A DNA stretch of 64,000 nucleotides, taken from the NCBI GenBank assembly GCA_027422505.1, contig JAPQWV010000001.1, forward strand, positions 5,766,001-5,830,000, given 5' to 3'. Below the pieces are notes generated by a model. It saw nothing but the letters and a program-made list of their open reading frames with translations. It was not told where the DNA came from and made no database searches. The number at the start of each line of letters is the position of its first letter. Within the stretch, counting starts at the first letter, position 1. A program made the translations under genes and the position numbers. The DNA comes from Craterostigma plantagineum. Lineage: Eukaryota; Streptophyta; Magnoliopsida; Lamiales; Linderniaceae. This document shows, one piece after another, positions 1-10,759 of this stretch.

Positions 1-1086
1 ATATCAAAGTATCAAAAACCAGCTTTAAAGCTAGGCACAAAAAATATTAATTAAATTAAATAAAGAGCATGATGGTGCGCAACAAAACTAAGCTAAGATT
101 ATTTAATTATGCGATGATGGATATTTCCACAAAATTCACCCATCAAATGTAAAACATGCGTCTATACAAAATTAAGCATCCATGATGCTTTTTGGGGTTT
201 CCGATTTTTATATTTCTCAATTCTGAATGAAAACGTCATGTTACGATTACGATTCGTTCATATTTATATCTTATTTTTTCATAGTGGCTTCTTTTAGTGC
301 TCGCACACACGTATGTATTACATAAGGTGAACGAATGTCATGCACTAGTTTTAAAATAATAATTGTTTGCGTTAATTGTCTACGCAATCACATAAGATCA
401 TATGATGGATACACATGTAAATACGTATAACCCATGGACCCGTCCTCCCGCCAACCCGTCGCCGTTGCTCCGACCCGGCCCAGATTCGAACCCTAAAATT
501 TGTTTAACCCCCTTTCTATCAGATAGAACTCGCTGGAATTTAGTTGTCTCTTCCTTTTCCTTAGTCGTGAGTTATTTTTGGCGACATTATAATTGAGACT
601 TTTAGTCATTACACGTGAAAGAGTGGGTCTGAGGATATCCGAAGTTGGGTAAGACCTTTTTTTTTTTTATTTTAACTTTGTTAAAGGATATGGATCATCA
701 AGATGTGGGGTGAACATGTTGTGTTGGTTAGAGATTAATGTTCCAATGTCCAAAAATTAAATCCACACATATATATAAAGATTACACACAATATAAATTT
801 TTTTAGGTTCGCACCATTCATTTAAGATGGTATGCTATTTCATTTTTTTGTAGGAGGATTCCCGCAACATTAAGGCCATTTTTTAAAGTCCAATCTGGTG
901 ACTAGCAACAGAACTAAACCTCATAGTCTGCGTGTACTATTGCAAGTCTAGGATACTCAAGAAATCTAAGTAAAATTTAACCCCTGTTTGCCATATCAAT
1001 ATGTACGTCCAACATATCCTACAAATATTTTGCAACATTAACTTAATATAGACATGTGTGCGTAATATACCTACCATCACCTTTCA
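1..1086. other. Intergenic, AT-rich, no gene recognised
   Basis: No reading frame here looks like protein: the longest, 64 codons at 402-596, has no recognisable motif and no coding-like pattern. I saw no terminal repeats, target duplications or RNA genes. It may hold the 3' flank of the small minus-strand ORF that ends at 1087. Confidence 0.5.
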
Positions 1087-1299
1087 TCAACTCTCATTCT
1101 CAACTACATCACAAATACTCTTGCAAGAGAAAAGAACACTAAAACCCTTGATAGTAAATCTCTTTCCTTTATCACCCAAATCTTTATTACCATAGTAGTT
1201 GTTAGTTTTCCTCGCCGGCGATCCCTTGAAGTTGATCCCATCAGAAATGTCCTTCACGCAAGACTTCAAAGCCACCATAAACGGATCATCGCACGCCAT
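1087..1299 (-). CDS. Small hypothetical protein, 70 aa
   Basis: This is an uninterrupted 70-codon frame on the minus strand. It begins MACDDPFMVALKSCVKDI and ends in a Lys/Phe-rich stretch followed by CKSICDVVENES. It has no signal peptide or membrane segment and I do not recognise a family. The N-terminus looks coding, with mixed charged and hydrophobic residues and no low complexity, and it could be a complete small protein or a first exon. The 130 bp upstream of the ATG end at the insertion point of the copia element (LTR from 1430), so the native promoter is now about 5.4 kb away. Function is unknown and a chance ORF is possible. Confidence 0.35.
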   Translation of the reverse strand: MACDDPFMVALKSCVKDISDGINFKGSPARKTNNYYGNKDLGDKGKRFTIKGFSVLFSCKSICDVVENES

Positions 1300-1429
1300 A
1301 AGCCTCCTTAGCGAAGGTTTTTTTCCCTCGGAGATTGAGAAAAATAATTCGACGAATAAGGTGGCGGTGTAATGTTAATCAACGAGCGCTGAGAAATCGC
1401 CCCATCATAAATATTGGGTTCGTTGAATG

Positions 1430-1872
1430 TGTTGAAATCAAATCAGGATCAAGATCAGGCAAACTGAGCTGTGTTGGAATTGCTTAAGAGACGTTTAAAG
1501 TATAAAAGGCGCGAAGGTTCAGTTGACGCTTATTCAATGACTCAACTTATAGAATCGTCTTGGCAAGCAGCGTTTTTCTCTAGAGCAGCTGAATTAAAAA
1601 AGGGCGCCAATTTCATTTTGAGTTAATGTTCTCTAACAGATTACACCGTTAGTGTGTGTGTTCGTCCATCTGTGTGCTTTTCTTCTTCTTGATCTTTCTT
1701 TTGATTTCTGATGTAATTTGATCTGAGCTGTGAGCTCATCCTAGGTCTGTAGAATCATCAGCGTCAATAAGAATCGAGTTGATTTCGATCGTGGACGTAG
1801 GATTATTTACAATCCGAACCACGTTAATTGATTGCGTTCAACAAACATCAATTCACTCTCATAGATTTCATA
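1430..1872 (+). repeat. 5' LTR of the AtRE1-like copia element
   Basis: This 443-bp LTR starts TGTTGAAATC and ends GATTTCATA, matching 6375-6817. A TATA box (TATAAAAGG) lies at 1501-1509, and a copy sits at 6446-6454 in the 3' LTR. It should be the promoter of the element's genomic transcript. The native target sequence GAATG lies directly to its left. Confidence 0.95.
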
Positions 1873-1884
1873 TGGTATCAGAGC
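1873..1884 (+). other. Primer-binding site, initiator tRNA-Met type
   Basis: TGGTATCAGAGC follows the 5' LTR without a spacer. It is complementary to the 3' end of plant initiator tRNA-Met, the usual primer for copia reverse transcription. Confidence 0.95.
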
Positions 1885-1957
1885 AATTACAGATCTCACG
1901 CGCGCATTGAAGTACGTTGTTATCGTATTCAAAGATTGACAGAATCGCAGAATCAAG

Positions 1958-4900
1958 ATGAGTACAGAGACTCCAAATTCCAACACCTTGAATCAGAATT
2001 CCAGCGCCTTGAATCAATCCTCAGGCATGTTTTCATCCACGAATGATCCCTACTTTATGAGCACAAATGATACCTCGGGACAGCTCCTGGTTCATGAACA
2101 ACTTACTGGAGAGAATTATATGACTTGGAGCCGCGCTATGATCATCGCACTCATTGGAAGAAATAAAGAAGGGTTCGTCAATGGTGATATCAAGCCCCCG
2201 GCTGCAACTGATCAAGACAATGTTAGTGCGTGGAAGAGAAACAATAACATAGTCATTTCTTGGATTTTGAATGCTGTCTCAAGGGATATATCCGCAAGCA
2301 TACTCTATAGCTCAACGGCCCGAGAGGTGTGGATTGACCTTCAAGAAAGGTTCGGGCAGACTAATAAGCCGCGAATCTTGCAGCTAAAGAGGGAATTAGT
2401 TAATCTTGAGCAGGGATCAAATAATGTTGCAGCCTACTACACTAAGCTAAAGACACTGTGGGACGAGTTAGCTAGTTATAGGCCACCTTGCCAATGCCTT
2501 TGTGGTGGTGTCAACCCCATCAAAGCTTATCTCGAGGAAGAATATGTACTCACCTTCCTAATGGGGTTGAATGACACGTACTCGCAGGTTCGGGGGCAGA
2601 TTCTTCTCATGGATCCGTTTCCCACTATTAACAAAGTATTTTCATTGCTCATCCAAGAGGAGAAGCAGAGAAGTATGATTGCAGGAGGTTCTCGGGGACT
2701 TGATGACCAGATTAATAATTTGGCCATGTTGGCTGCCAAGGAAAACCATGAGAACACCAAAAAGGGAAATAGCTGGCAGAAAAGAGACACTGTGAAACCA
2801 GTTTGCACCCATTGTCACAAAAGGGGGCATACAATAGACAACTGCTATCAACTGCATGGTTTCCCACCTGGTTACAGACAGAGTGCACGTTTCAAAGGAG
2901 CTAGAACTAATCAGATTTTGGCAGAACCTCACAGCAAACAGGGGCAGCAGAATGTTCAGACTGGGCATCCCATGGGCAGTGAAGGTTTGGTCCAAATGAG
3001 TTTAACTCCTTTCCAGTTGCAAAGCCTTAGGACCTTGATCAATCAGCCCTTTAACAGTACCCTTCCTGAAGGTACAGATCAGGTGCAACAGGTTGACAGG
3101 GTGACAGGTTTGTGTCTTTCCTTTAATCTGCCACAATGCACAAACACAAATTTCTGGTTAGTCGATTCAGGTGCAACTAGGCACGTGTGTGGGGATCTAA
3201 ACATGCTATCTGATCTACATGATGTTAGGGAATCAAAGGTTATTTTGCCAGATAATTCAGTTATTAGGGTGAATAAAGCAGGAAGTTTCAAACTCAACAA
3301 GTTCATTACTTTAACTGATATTTTGTATGTGCCTCAGTTTACCTTTAATCTGCTTTCTGTGAGTTATCTAGCCCTTCATGATGCATGTGTTTTCAGTTTT
3401 ACATCTAATAAGTTTCAGATTCAGGGCCCTACACACCAAGTGATTGGCAAGGGTGAGCAACAAGCCGGACTTTACATCATTAAAGCAGAATTATCACCAG
3501 ATTTCAATAAGCAATCTGTTTTCCTTAATAAGCTGTCCGGAGAGGTGTGGCACAGCAGGCTTGGGCACCCTTCAGATAGGGTCCTTGGCATCCTAAAGAA
3601 TAAACTAAGGGATAGTTGTGAGATTTCAGATTCATTTTGTAAAATCTGTCCCTTATCTAAGCAAAAGAGAACTTCATTTCCAAATAACAGTAAACTTGCT
3701 TGTTCTGCATTTGATCTTATACATTGTGACATTTGGGGACCTTTTCATGTTCCATCTCATCTAGGACATAAGTACTTCATCACCATAGTAGATGATCATA
3801 CTCGCTTTACTTGGTTATTCATGCTTAGGCAGAAATCAGAAGTGAGTCTTGTTCTCGGTTATTTTCTAGCTTTGGTTGAAACTCAATTTAGGTGCAAGGT
3901 GAAAACTGTAAGGACTGATAATGCCAAAGAATTTAACCTTGCTAACATGTTTAGGAACAGGGGCATCATTCACCATTTATCATGCGTTCATACCCCGCAA
4001 CAGAATGCCGTGGTAGAGAGGAAACATCAACACCTCTTGAATGTAGCCCGCTCTTTGTTCTTCCAGTCTGGTGTGCCAATTGAGCTGTGGTCTGAGTGTG
4101 TTTTAACTGCAACTTATTTGATCAATAGAACGCCCTCTGTGAAGTTAGGCAACAAGAGCCCTTTTGAGTTACTATACCAGAAATCTTTCAACTATGATGT
4201 GTTGCGAGCTTTTCGATGCCTATGCTTTTCCTCTACTATAGCAGCAGGCAGAAAGAAGTTCGATCCAAGGGCGAGACAATGTGTTTTTCTGGGTTATCCT
4301 AATGGGATCAAAGGGTACAAACTCATGGACTTGGCAACAAGGGAAGTTTTTGTTTCAAGAGATGTGAAATTCAAGGAAGATGAGTACCCCTTCCATTCTC
4401 ATGAGTCTGCCCATAATCAGGGAGATCCCTTTGCTACTTTTGTCTTGCCTAAACCATGCTCACATGCTCCTAACACAGAGGAAGCAACACAGCAGATACA
4501 GCCTCATACAGGACAAACTGATGCTCAAGTTCTGCCTGTTGAGGACTTACTGCCAGAAGACACTGCAGCCCCAGAGAATTGTCCAGTTGCTATGGATTCC
4601 CCTCAACCCGCAGGAGACCAGCCTGTGTCCCCTCCTCAAGACCATGGGGTGCACACAAGAGCAGGTAGAGAATCAAGAAAGCCAGCTTATTTACAAGACT
4701 ACCATTGCCATGTCAGACATTGCAGGAAGAACCTCTATCCTCTGTCACAAAATCTGTCCTACCAGCATTGTCCAAAACAGCTTCAGGATTTCATTAGCAG
4801 TGTTGCTCTAATAGAGGAGCCCAAGAACTTTGGCCAGGCCTTGAAATCAGAGGTTTGGGTCCAGGCAATGAATGAGGAACTACGGGCCCTCGAGGATAAT

Positions 4901-6412
4901 GAAACTTGGACTGTAATGCCCCTGCCACCTGGGAAGAAAACAGTTGGCAATAGGTGGGTTTTTAAGCTCAAACACAATGCATCCGGGCAGATAGAGAAGT
5001 ACAAAGCCCGTTTGGTGGCTAAAGGCTACGATCAACGGGAGGGAGTGGATTACTTGGACACCTTTGCCCCGGTTGCCAAATCAAACACTATAAAGATCAT
5101 CATTTCTTTAGCGGCCAAGCTTGGATGGCAGCTCGCTCAATTGGATGTTAGTAATGCTTTTCTCCATGGCGAACTTACTGAAGAAGTATTTATGGATCTG
5201 CCACAAGGTCTTGGACAAGCCTATGGCCAACACAGCTCAGGGAGGCTGGTTTGCAAACTTCATAAGTCCATCTACGGTTTGAAGCAGGCATCCCGAGAGT
5301 GGAACAAGAAATTTACGGATGCAGTGAAGAGTTTTGGTTTCATACAGACTCAAAGTGATCACACCCTCTTTATCAAAGGTGAAGGTGCTCAAACACTCAT
5401 TTTGCTTGTCTATGTTGACGACATAATCCTCGCAGGAGCCGCCACAGACCAGATACAGCAAGCAAAAGACTTCCTCAGCTCACGCTTTAAGGTTAAAGAT
5501 CTTGGTGAGCTAAGTCTATTTCTGGGAATTGAAGTTGCCCGGCATTCAGGAGGCATTTATCTGTCCCAGAGGCATTATACGCTGCAGCTATTAGAGGACA
5601 CTGGCTACCTCGATGCCAAGCCACTCTCTACGCCTATGAACCCAAGTCAGAAGATAACAGCTAGTGATGGTGAATTGTTGCCAAATCCATTTCAGTATCG
5701 CAGACTGATTGGAAGAATGTTGTACCTCACGGTCACTCGGCCGGATATTGCCTTTGCTGTGCAGAAACTTAGCCAATACATGGCCGTGCCCCGTACAGGT
5801 CATTTGATGGCAGCACACCATCTATTGAGGTATCTAAAGCAGTCACCTGGGCAGGGCATATTCATGGCAGCAGAACAAAATTTCAGTCTCACAGCTTTTT
5901 CCGACGCGGATTGGGGGGCTTGCAGGGACACTAGGAAGTCTATCACTGGTTTCTGCACCTTTCTGGGAAGTTCACTGGTTACTTGGAAGGCCAAAAAGCA
6001 AGCCACTGTATCTCGCTCGTCGACAGAAGCAGAGTACAGGGCACTAGCCTCGACCATTGCAGAGCTCTTATGGATCAAAGGTCTGCTCACTGAGTTGAAC
6101 ATCAACAAAGGACAGATCCCAGTTGTCTATTGCGACAACCAATCGGCAGTAAAGTTGGCAATGAATCCAAGATTCCATGAGCGCTCGAAACACATAGAAA
6201 TCGATTGCCATTTCATCCGAGACCACATCGCGCGAGGAACTTTAAAACTGCTCCCGGTTCGATCTGAACACCAATTGGCTGACATATTTACCAAGTCTCT
6301 CACAGGGCCTATACTGCAGCAACTCATGCTCAAGATGTCTGTCAAAAATTTGTTCCATCCATCTTGTGGGGGGCTGTTGAAATCAAATCAGGATCAAGAT
6401 CAGGCAAACTGA
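1958..6412 (+). CDS. Gag-Pol polyprotein of AtRE1-like copia element, 1484 aa
   Basis: One uninterrupted frame encodes all copia functions. Residues 30-180 hold the gag N-terminal and UBN2-like region, 281-296 the CCHC knuckle (CTHCHKRGHTIDNC), about 400-413 the aspartic protease (LVDSGATRH), and 520-575 the GAG-pre-integrase zinc region. Integrase D, D and E fall near residues 590, 652 and 686. The RT starts near 980 with YVDDI near 1152, and RNase H starts near 1312 (SDADWGACRD). The length is normal for the lineage. The ATG at 1958 is the first in-frame start after the primer site and puts gag at the N-terminus. The frame reads through the G-rich tract and stops inside the 3' LTR, so the last 12 codons are LTR sequence. 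I see no frameshift, stop or missing catalytic residue. Confidence 0.95.
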   Translation: MSTETPNSNTLNQNSSALNQSSGMFSSTNDPYFMSTNDTSGQLLVHEQLTGENYMTWSRAMIIALIGRNKEGFVNGDIKPPAATDQDNVSAWKRNNNIVISWILNAVSRDISASILYSSTAREVWIDLQERFGQTNKPRILQLKRELVNLEQGSNNVAAYYTKLKTLWDELASYRPPCQCLCGGVNPIKAYLEEEYVLTFLMGLNDTYSQVRGQILLMDPFPTINKVFSLLIQEEKQRSMIAGGSRGLDDQINNLAMLAAKENHENTKKGNSWQKRDTVKPVCTHCHKRGHTIDNCYQLHGFPPGYRQSARFKGARTNQILAEPHSKQGQQNVQTGHPMGSEGLVQMSLTPFQLQSLRTLINQPFNSTLPEGTDQVQQVDRVTGLCLSFNLPQCTNTNFWLVDSGATRHVCGDLNMLSDLHDVRESKVILPDNSVIRVNKAGSFKLNKFITLTDILYVPQFTFNLLSVSYLALHDACVFSFTSNKFQIQGPTHQVIGKGEQQAGLYIIKAELSPDFNKQSVFLNKLSGEVWHSRLGHPSDRVLGILKNKLRDSCEISDSFCKICPLSKQKRTSFPNNSKLACSAFDLIHCDIWGPFHVPSHLGHKYFITIVDDHTRFTWLFMLRQKSEVSLVLGYFLALVETQFRCKVKTVRTDNAKEFNLANMFRNRGIIHHLSCVHTPQQNAVVERKHQHLLNVARSLFFQSGVPIELWSECVLTATYLINRTPSVKLGNKSPFELLYQKSFNYDVLRAFRCLCFSSTIAAGRKKFDPRARQCVFLGYPNGIKGYKLMDLATREVFVSRDVKFKEDEYPFHSHESAHNQGDPFATFVLPKPCSHAPNTEEATQQIQPHTGQTDAQVLPVEDLLPEDTAAPENCPVAMDSPQPAGDQPVSPPQDHGVHTRAGRESRKPAYLQDYHCHVRHCRKNLYPLSQNLSYQHCPKQLQDFISSVALIEEPKNFGQALKSEVWVQAMNEELRALEDNETWTVMPLPPGKKTVGNRWVFKLKHNASGQIEKYKARLVAKGYDQREGVDYLDTFAPVAKSNTIKIIISLAAKLGWQLAQLDVSNAFLHGELTEEVFMDLPQGLGQAYGQHSSGRLVCKLHKSIYGLKQASREWNKKFTDAVKSFGFIQTQSDHTLFIKGEGAQTLILLVYVDDIILAGAATDQIQQAKDFLSSRFKVKDLGELSLFLGIEVARHSGGIYLSQRHYTLQLLEDTGYLDAKPLSTPMNPSQKITASDGELLPNPFQYRRLIGRMLYLTVTRPDIAFAVQKLSQYMAVPRTGHLMAAHHLLRYLKQSPGQGIFMAAEQNFSLTAFSDADWGACRDTRKSITGFCTFLGSSLVTWKAKKQATVSRSSTEAEYRALASTIAELLWIKGLLTELNINKGQIPVVYCDNQSAVKLAMNPRFHERSKHIEIDCHFIRDHIARGTLKLLPVRSEHQLADIFTKSLTGPILQQLMLKMSVKNLFHPSCGGLLKSNQDQDQAN

Positions 6413-6817
6413 GCTGTGTTGGAATTGCTTAAGAGACGTTTAAAGTATAAAAGGCGCGAAGGTTCAGTTGACGCTTATTCAATGACTCAACTTATAGAAT
6501 CGTCTTGGCAAGCAGCGTTTTTCTCTAGAGCAGCTGAATTAAAAAAGGGCGCCAATTTCATTTTGAGTTAATGTTCTCTAACAGATTACACCGTTAGTGT
6601 GTGTGTTCGTCCATCTGTGTGCTTTTCTTCTTCTTGATCTTTCTTTTGATTTCTGATGTAATTTGATCTGAGCTGTGAGCTCATCCTAGGTCTGTAGAAT
6701 CATCAGCGTCAATAAGAATCGAGTTGATTTCGATCGTGGACGTAGGATTATTTACAATCCGAACCACGTTAATTGATTGCGTTCAACAAACATCAATTCA
6801 CTCTCATAGATTTCATA
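6375..6817 (+). repeat. 3' LTR of the AtRE1-like copia element
   Basis: This is the second 443-bp copy, with no difference from 1430-1872 that I could find. It is preceded by a G-rich polypurine tract at about 6366-6374 and followed by the duplicated target GAATG. The gag-pol stop codon (6410-6412) lies inside it. Confidence 0.95.
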
Positions 6818-6822
6818 GAATG

Positions 6823-9183
6823 TAAGAGCTGAGGACGACGGATTATGTAATAATTAGAGTCCGAGGATGATTTTTGGTGGATAATCTTGGGAATCCCGGG
6901 ACTTTCTTCCCAAGAAAATGGGACGCACGCTTGAGAATGAATCTTTCTGTGGCTCATTATTAGATGATCAAATGTTGCGACGAAATACGAATTTTGAATA
7001 ATGCGCTTGATGATATAAACGTTCTAAGGGTATCGTTGGTGCGTGCTTTTCGAGTTGGTTGCCTTGGCGTTTTTCGTAGGTTTGTCCCTAGAAAAGGAAA
7101 TGTAAGATCATTTTGAGCAAGAAAAAATCAGGGTTCATATGTTCAAGTGTCTGTATCAATGTGATTTTGTTCAAATAGATCAGGAGTTCTCTCTCACTTG
7201 GGCAAACCTAATTCATAAACTTTGTTACCTTGAGGTATTTCACAGTTAAATTTCGGATCATATTTTTCCGAGCATCAAACTTTTTTGCGAATCAAAATCA
7301 GGCCGACGCAATGTAGAGGGCTATTTTTCGTTATATTAAAGTATCGAGGCGGATCCAAAATTTACATGTTATCATATATTTCTCCTTATTGTTGTCCATT
7401 GTTTAATTTTTCTTGAAATTTCTTGCAAGGATTCCTTTTATTACACTGGAAAGCTCATAGATTAGGTAACTCTAAAAGGTCAAATTAAAATTAGTACAAC
7501 GAAATTATTTCACGATTTTCCCGGACTTAGTGATTAACCGCATATAAAGCTTAGAGTAAGGAGGAAAATGAAAGGCAAACCACTTGTTAAATTGGTATTT
7601 GAGAGAAGATACATGTAATCATTTTTTTTTTATGAGATATTGAAATAATTGGGATGAATTCAATTTGAAACTCATAAGATTGATGGAACCCATAAGCCCA
7701 ACATCTAGACTGCTTGGTATTTGTATTTTTATCTATAGGGAATCTTGAATTGTCGAAAGTTAGTTATAGGTGTTTGACCTTTTTGGTCCATGAGCGCTAG
7801 AGAGTTTTGATGGACTATTGTATTGACGTTAGATATATAAATTAAGCAATTCGATTTGTGATCAATATAACGTCTAAGTTCATGATAATGTTCGACCATG
7901 CATGATATATGAGCTTAAATTGATTAAATTGTTGAATATTTGATTCACATATGATTTTGTGATTTGTTGATGAGACTATGTGATCGCATGTTATAGACAG
8001 CTCATGTGATAGGATATATCGTACTGTGCTATATATGGAAATAATGCATGAAATATCCTACTGAGTTATAAAAGGAAAATATGTTGTTTATATATGGAAA
8101 GTGATATATCTGTGGATACTTGTTTATTCCTGGATGAAGATCACATATACGATTTTGCATGCTTTCCACTGAATTTAATGTGCAATATTAAGTTGATATT
8201 TTTCCTTATACTTATTAGGATATTATATTTAGGAAAGAATTGATTGATTGAATTTTTGGATAAGATGCAATAATATATGGTATGTGCTGAAATAGGTTGG
8301 AATATCTGATATATGAAAAGTTCTGCTATGGCATATTAATTTATGATATAAATATGTGATATAAATTGTGCGCTAAACATGGTAAAAATGTTGACTGGGT
8401 ATTATGTGCTAAACATGAAAAATGCAGTGATGTGTTGCTATCTCCTGTGCTGTACTTGGAAAGTAAATCCGGATTGATTTATTCTAGAAACAGATAGCAG
8501 GGAATCACATATGGAAAGTGTTGATATGGTAAATATATATCGAAATGATTGAATATGCATTGACAACGAATCTGAGCTTTTTATATGGAATATGATCATG
8601 CATTAATGAGCTAATGACCGTTGTGAACGTTGATTATGAGCATGATCTACATGGCATGTTGACTCTCGAAAATTGCATGGAAAAATGCTTGATTTGATGA
8701 TTATTATGTGATATGATTTCCATGTGAAGTGTTGATTGAAAAGGTTTATATACATGCTACGCTTCATAATTTCGAGTACTTAGAATTTGTGAACCTACTA
8801 CTACAAGGGTATTGAGCAGAAACATTTTTAAGATATTCCTGAGCCTTCATTTGCGATAGCTTCTGCCTACTTGAGCGATCACTTGCGAAGTACTGAACGT
8901 ACTGAGTTATTCCCATCCCACCATACATTCTATCTTCGGACGTGTTGTCTTCGGACGTGAGCAATACCAAGGAGGCAAGGTCGACGTTTACGCACACGTA
9001 AAGGGAAGGACGAGTTCCGGGGCCCTTCGGTAGCGAGCTGTGTCTGTCGGGATCAGGAGATTCCGAGGAACGAAACTCGGCATGTGGTAACCTAGTGTGG
9101 CTAGTGTTCGACTTGTTTCGGTTGTGTATTGGGCTAATCAATCAGTTTTGTATCCAGCTACGGTGCATTATAGTGATTGGTTA
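6823..9183. other. Gene-free region; probable decayed Gypsy-type LTR in its right half
   Basis: 6823-7900 shows no coding pattern. It resumes the sequence that was contiguous with 1300-1429 before the copia insertion. From about 7900 to 8760 it is AT-rich with recurring TGATATG-like words. From 8950 to 9120 a GC-richer block reads like LTR sequence of plant Gypsy elements, from general familiarity rather than any alignment. No paired LTR or target duplication was found. The 125-codon minus frame at 8764-9141 has no family features. Confidence 0.3.
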
Positions 9184-9462
9184 AACTCTTGGGAAGTAAA
9201 TTCCAAGGAGAGGAGTAAACCCCAGTTGGGGATATAACCTCTATAAAAATCCTGTCTCGCATTTACCTTTCAGTTATTTCTTTATCGTTGTGAGACAGAC
9301 CAGACACACACCCGACGTAACTAGGATATATCAGGCATACTCATCACAAGTATCAGTAGGCATTTCTAAGTCACTACATATTAGATTTGTGAAAAGAAGA
9401 AGCATAAAATTTTTATAAGCCTAATTCACCCCCTCTTAGGCACGTTTTTATCTTCAATAGGT
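9184..9462 (+). repeat. Remnant of a SIRE/Maximus-type copia LTR 3' end
   Basis: The block contains a TATA-like CTCTATAAAAATCC at about 9239 and ends with AATTCACCCCCTCTTAGGC near 9424, an end typical of large plant copia LTRs. No primer site, internal region or second LTR follows, so it is a truncated or solo LTR fragment. The classification comes from remembered LTR features. Confidence 0.4.
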
Positions 9463-9479
9463 ACAACCAAATAATAGCT

Positions 9480-10505
9480 ATTTAACCAAGATCTCGTCAT
9501 ATTTCTGACTAAGTTTAGGGTTTTAGGGTTTAGGGTCAATGCTGAAAAGTTTAAAGGCAGTATTCATTTGAATGCCTTTGGAAGCAAGTGGAGAAAATTG
9601 TTTGCTGCAAATACTCTTATTATAACTAAACTTCAATCGGAGGTATTGAATTATCTCATCTTCCAGAATACCGATTCCTCTTCGTGAGATGCTTAGTAGT
9701 TAGAATCTCTTTATTAAGAATATGAAGACAACTAACCAACTAGTCAATCAAATTGTCGTAAAGTCAAGAAAATAAGAAACAAAACTGCTACTTACGAACT
9801 ATGAAGTCTTACTAATGATATTAAACAGTAAGTTTGTCATGTTTCTGATTAAGTACGATGTTAACTCCAAATTGAAAACATGAAAAACCATTCAAACAAC
9901 ATGTCTCGTGGGTTAGGAGAATGAAAGTCACCATACCCAATGGTGGTAAACATCGTACTGGACAAATACACTTACACTTTGCTTGTAAAAAATGGATATA
10001 GATCTACCAATTTACGTTGTGTTGTGGTCGTGGTAATGAATGTGAGTTTGTGGTACATACAGCAACCAAGCTTCACTGTAAAATACATCTATACAGAAGG
10101 TAGCGCTCATTTTAATTTTATGCGTTGGGTAAAACCAATCAAAACATAAGGTTCAAACGAATTTGTCAAATATAATTCAAAAACAAATAAAATATGAAAA
10201 GGAATATATTTGAAAACAAACTGAATACGCAATGCAAAAACCATAAAATTAACTTGTTCGAAACTTCGCGAGTTGAATCATATGAATTCGGGATATTAAA
10301 TACCGAATGAAAATAAGTATTCGTCAACCAAAGTGTCGTTAGATTCAAGAAAAATATAGAACCAAAAAGCTACTTGCGAACTTTCGATCTTGCTAGTATT
10401 AACCACTATTTCCATCATATTTCTGGTTAAGTATGATGTTAACACCAAATTGAAAAACATGTTTGAACAGCTTCCTCGTGTGTTAGCAAATGTCCATCAA
10501 AACTG
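9480..10505 (+). repeat. Diverged direct repeats about 580 bp apart
   Basis: 9749-9930 and 10329-10505 share the same order of short matches: CAAGAAAA, GCTACTTRCGAACT, CATRTTTCTGRTTAAGTA, GATGTTAAC and CAAATTGAAAA. A partial third copy, with CATATTTCTGACTAAG, lies near 9497. A short telomere-like run, three TTTAGGG units, sits at 9514-9535. Origin is unknown; these may be repeated introns or parts of the decayed gene just downstream. Confidence 0.5.
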
Positions 10506-10759
10506 GTAAGAAAATTAAACAGAACCACAAATATTTAAAATAGTAGTCATAGTACTAGTTGAAGAAAGTTGAGTTATACACCTTCAAATTTTTCAGGAAA
10601 ACAAGTCGTCAAATTCCTACAAAAGGTCAGATGATCGCTTGTTGTAGTGTGGTGATCTCTATGATCATCTCTATGATAATCACCAATTTCTTGACAGCAA
10701 AATGTCACTCTCACCCCTATATGGAATTTTTTTCAAGTAGCCCATGGTAAAAACATGAG

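Larger units (their letters stand above)
1425..6822 (+). mobile_element. Complete AtRE1-like Ty1-copia retrotransposon with target duplication
   Basis: The element runs from 1430 to 6817. Two 443-bp LTRs that look identical by eye flank a single gag-pol frame. A 5-bp duplication, GAATG, lies at 1425-1429 and 6818-6822. The primer-binding site directly follows the left LTR and a G-rich tract directly precedes the right LTR. Domain order protease, integrase, RT, RNase H is the copia order. Gag and protease style resemble Arabidopsis RE1, so I infer the Ale/Retrofit lineage. Identical LTRs, intact ORF and perfect TSD mean insertion is very recent and the copy could be active. The LTR ends in TA rather than the usual CA. 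Confidence 0.95.

Noticed and set aside
402..596. 64-codon ORF
   Set aside because: No motif and no conserved-looking pattern; length is expected by chance.
1873..1884. Possible tRNA-related gene
   Set aside because: The match to tRNA-Met is only the 12-base primer site following the LTR; there is no cloverleaf. The same holds at 31799 and 37752.
8764..9141. 125-codon minus-strand ORF
   Set aside because: It lies in sequence that looks like a decayed LTR, and the translation shows no family features.
9514..9535. Interstitial telomere array
   Set aside because: Only three TTTAGGG units; too short to mean a telomere relic or fusion.
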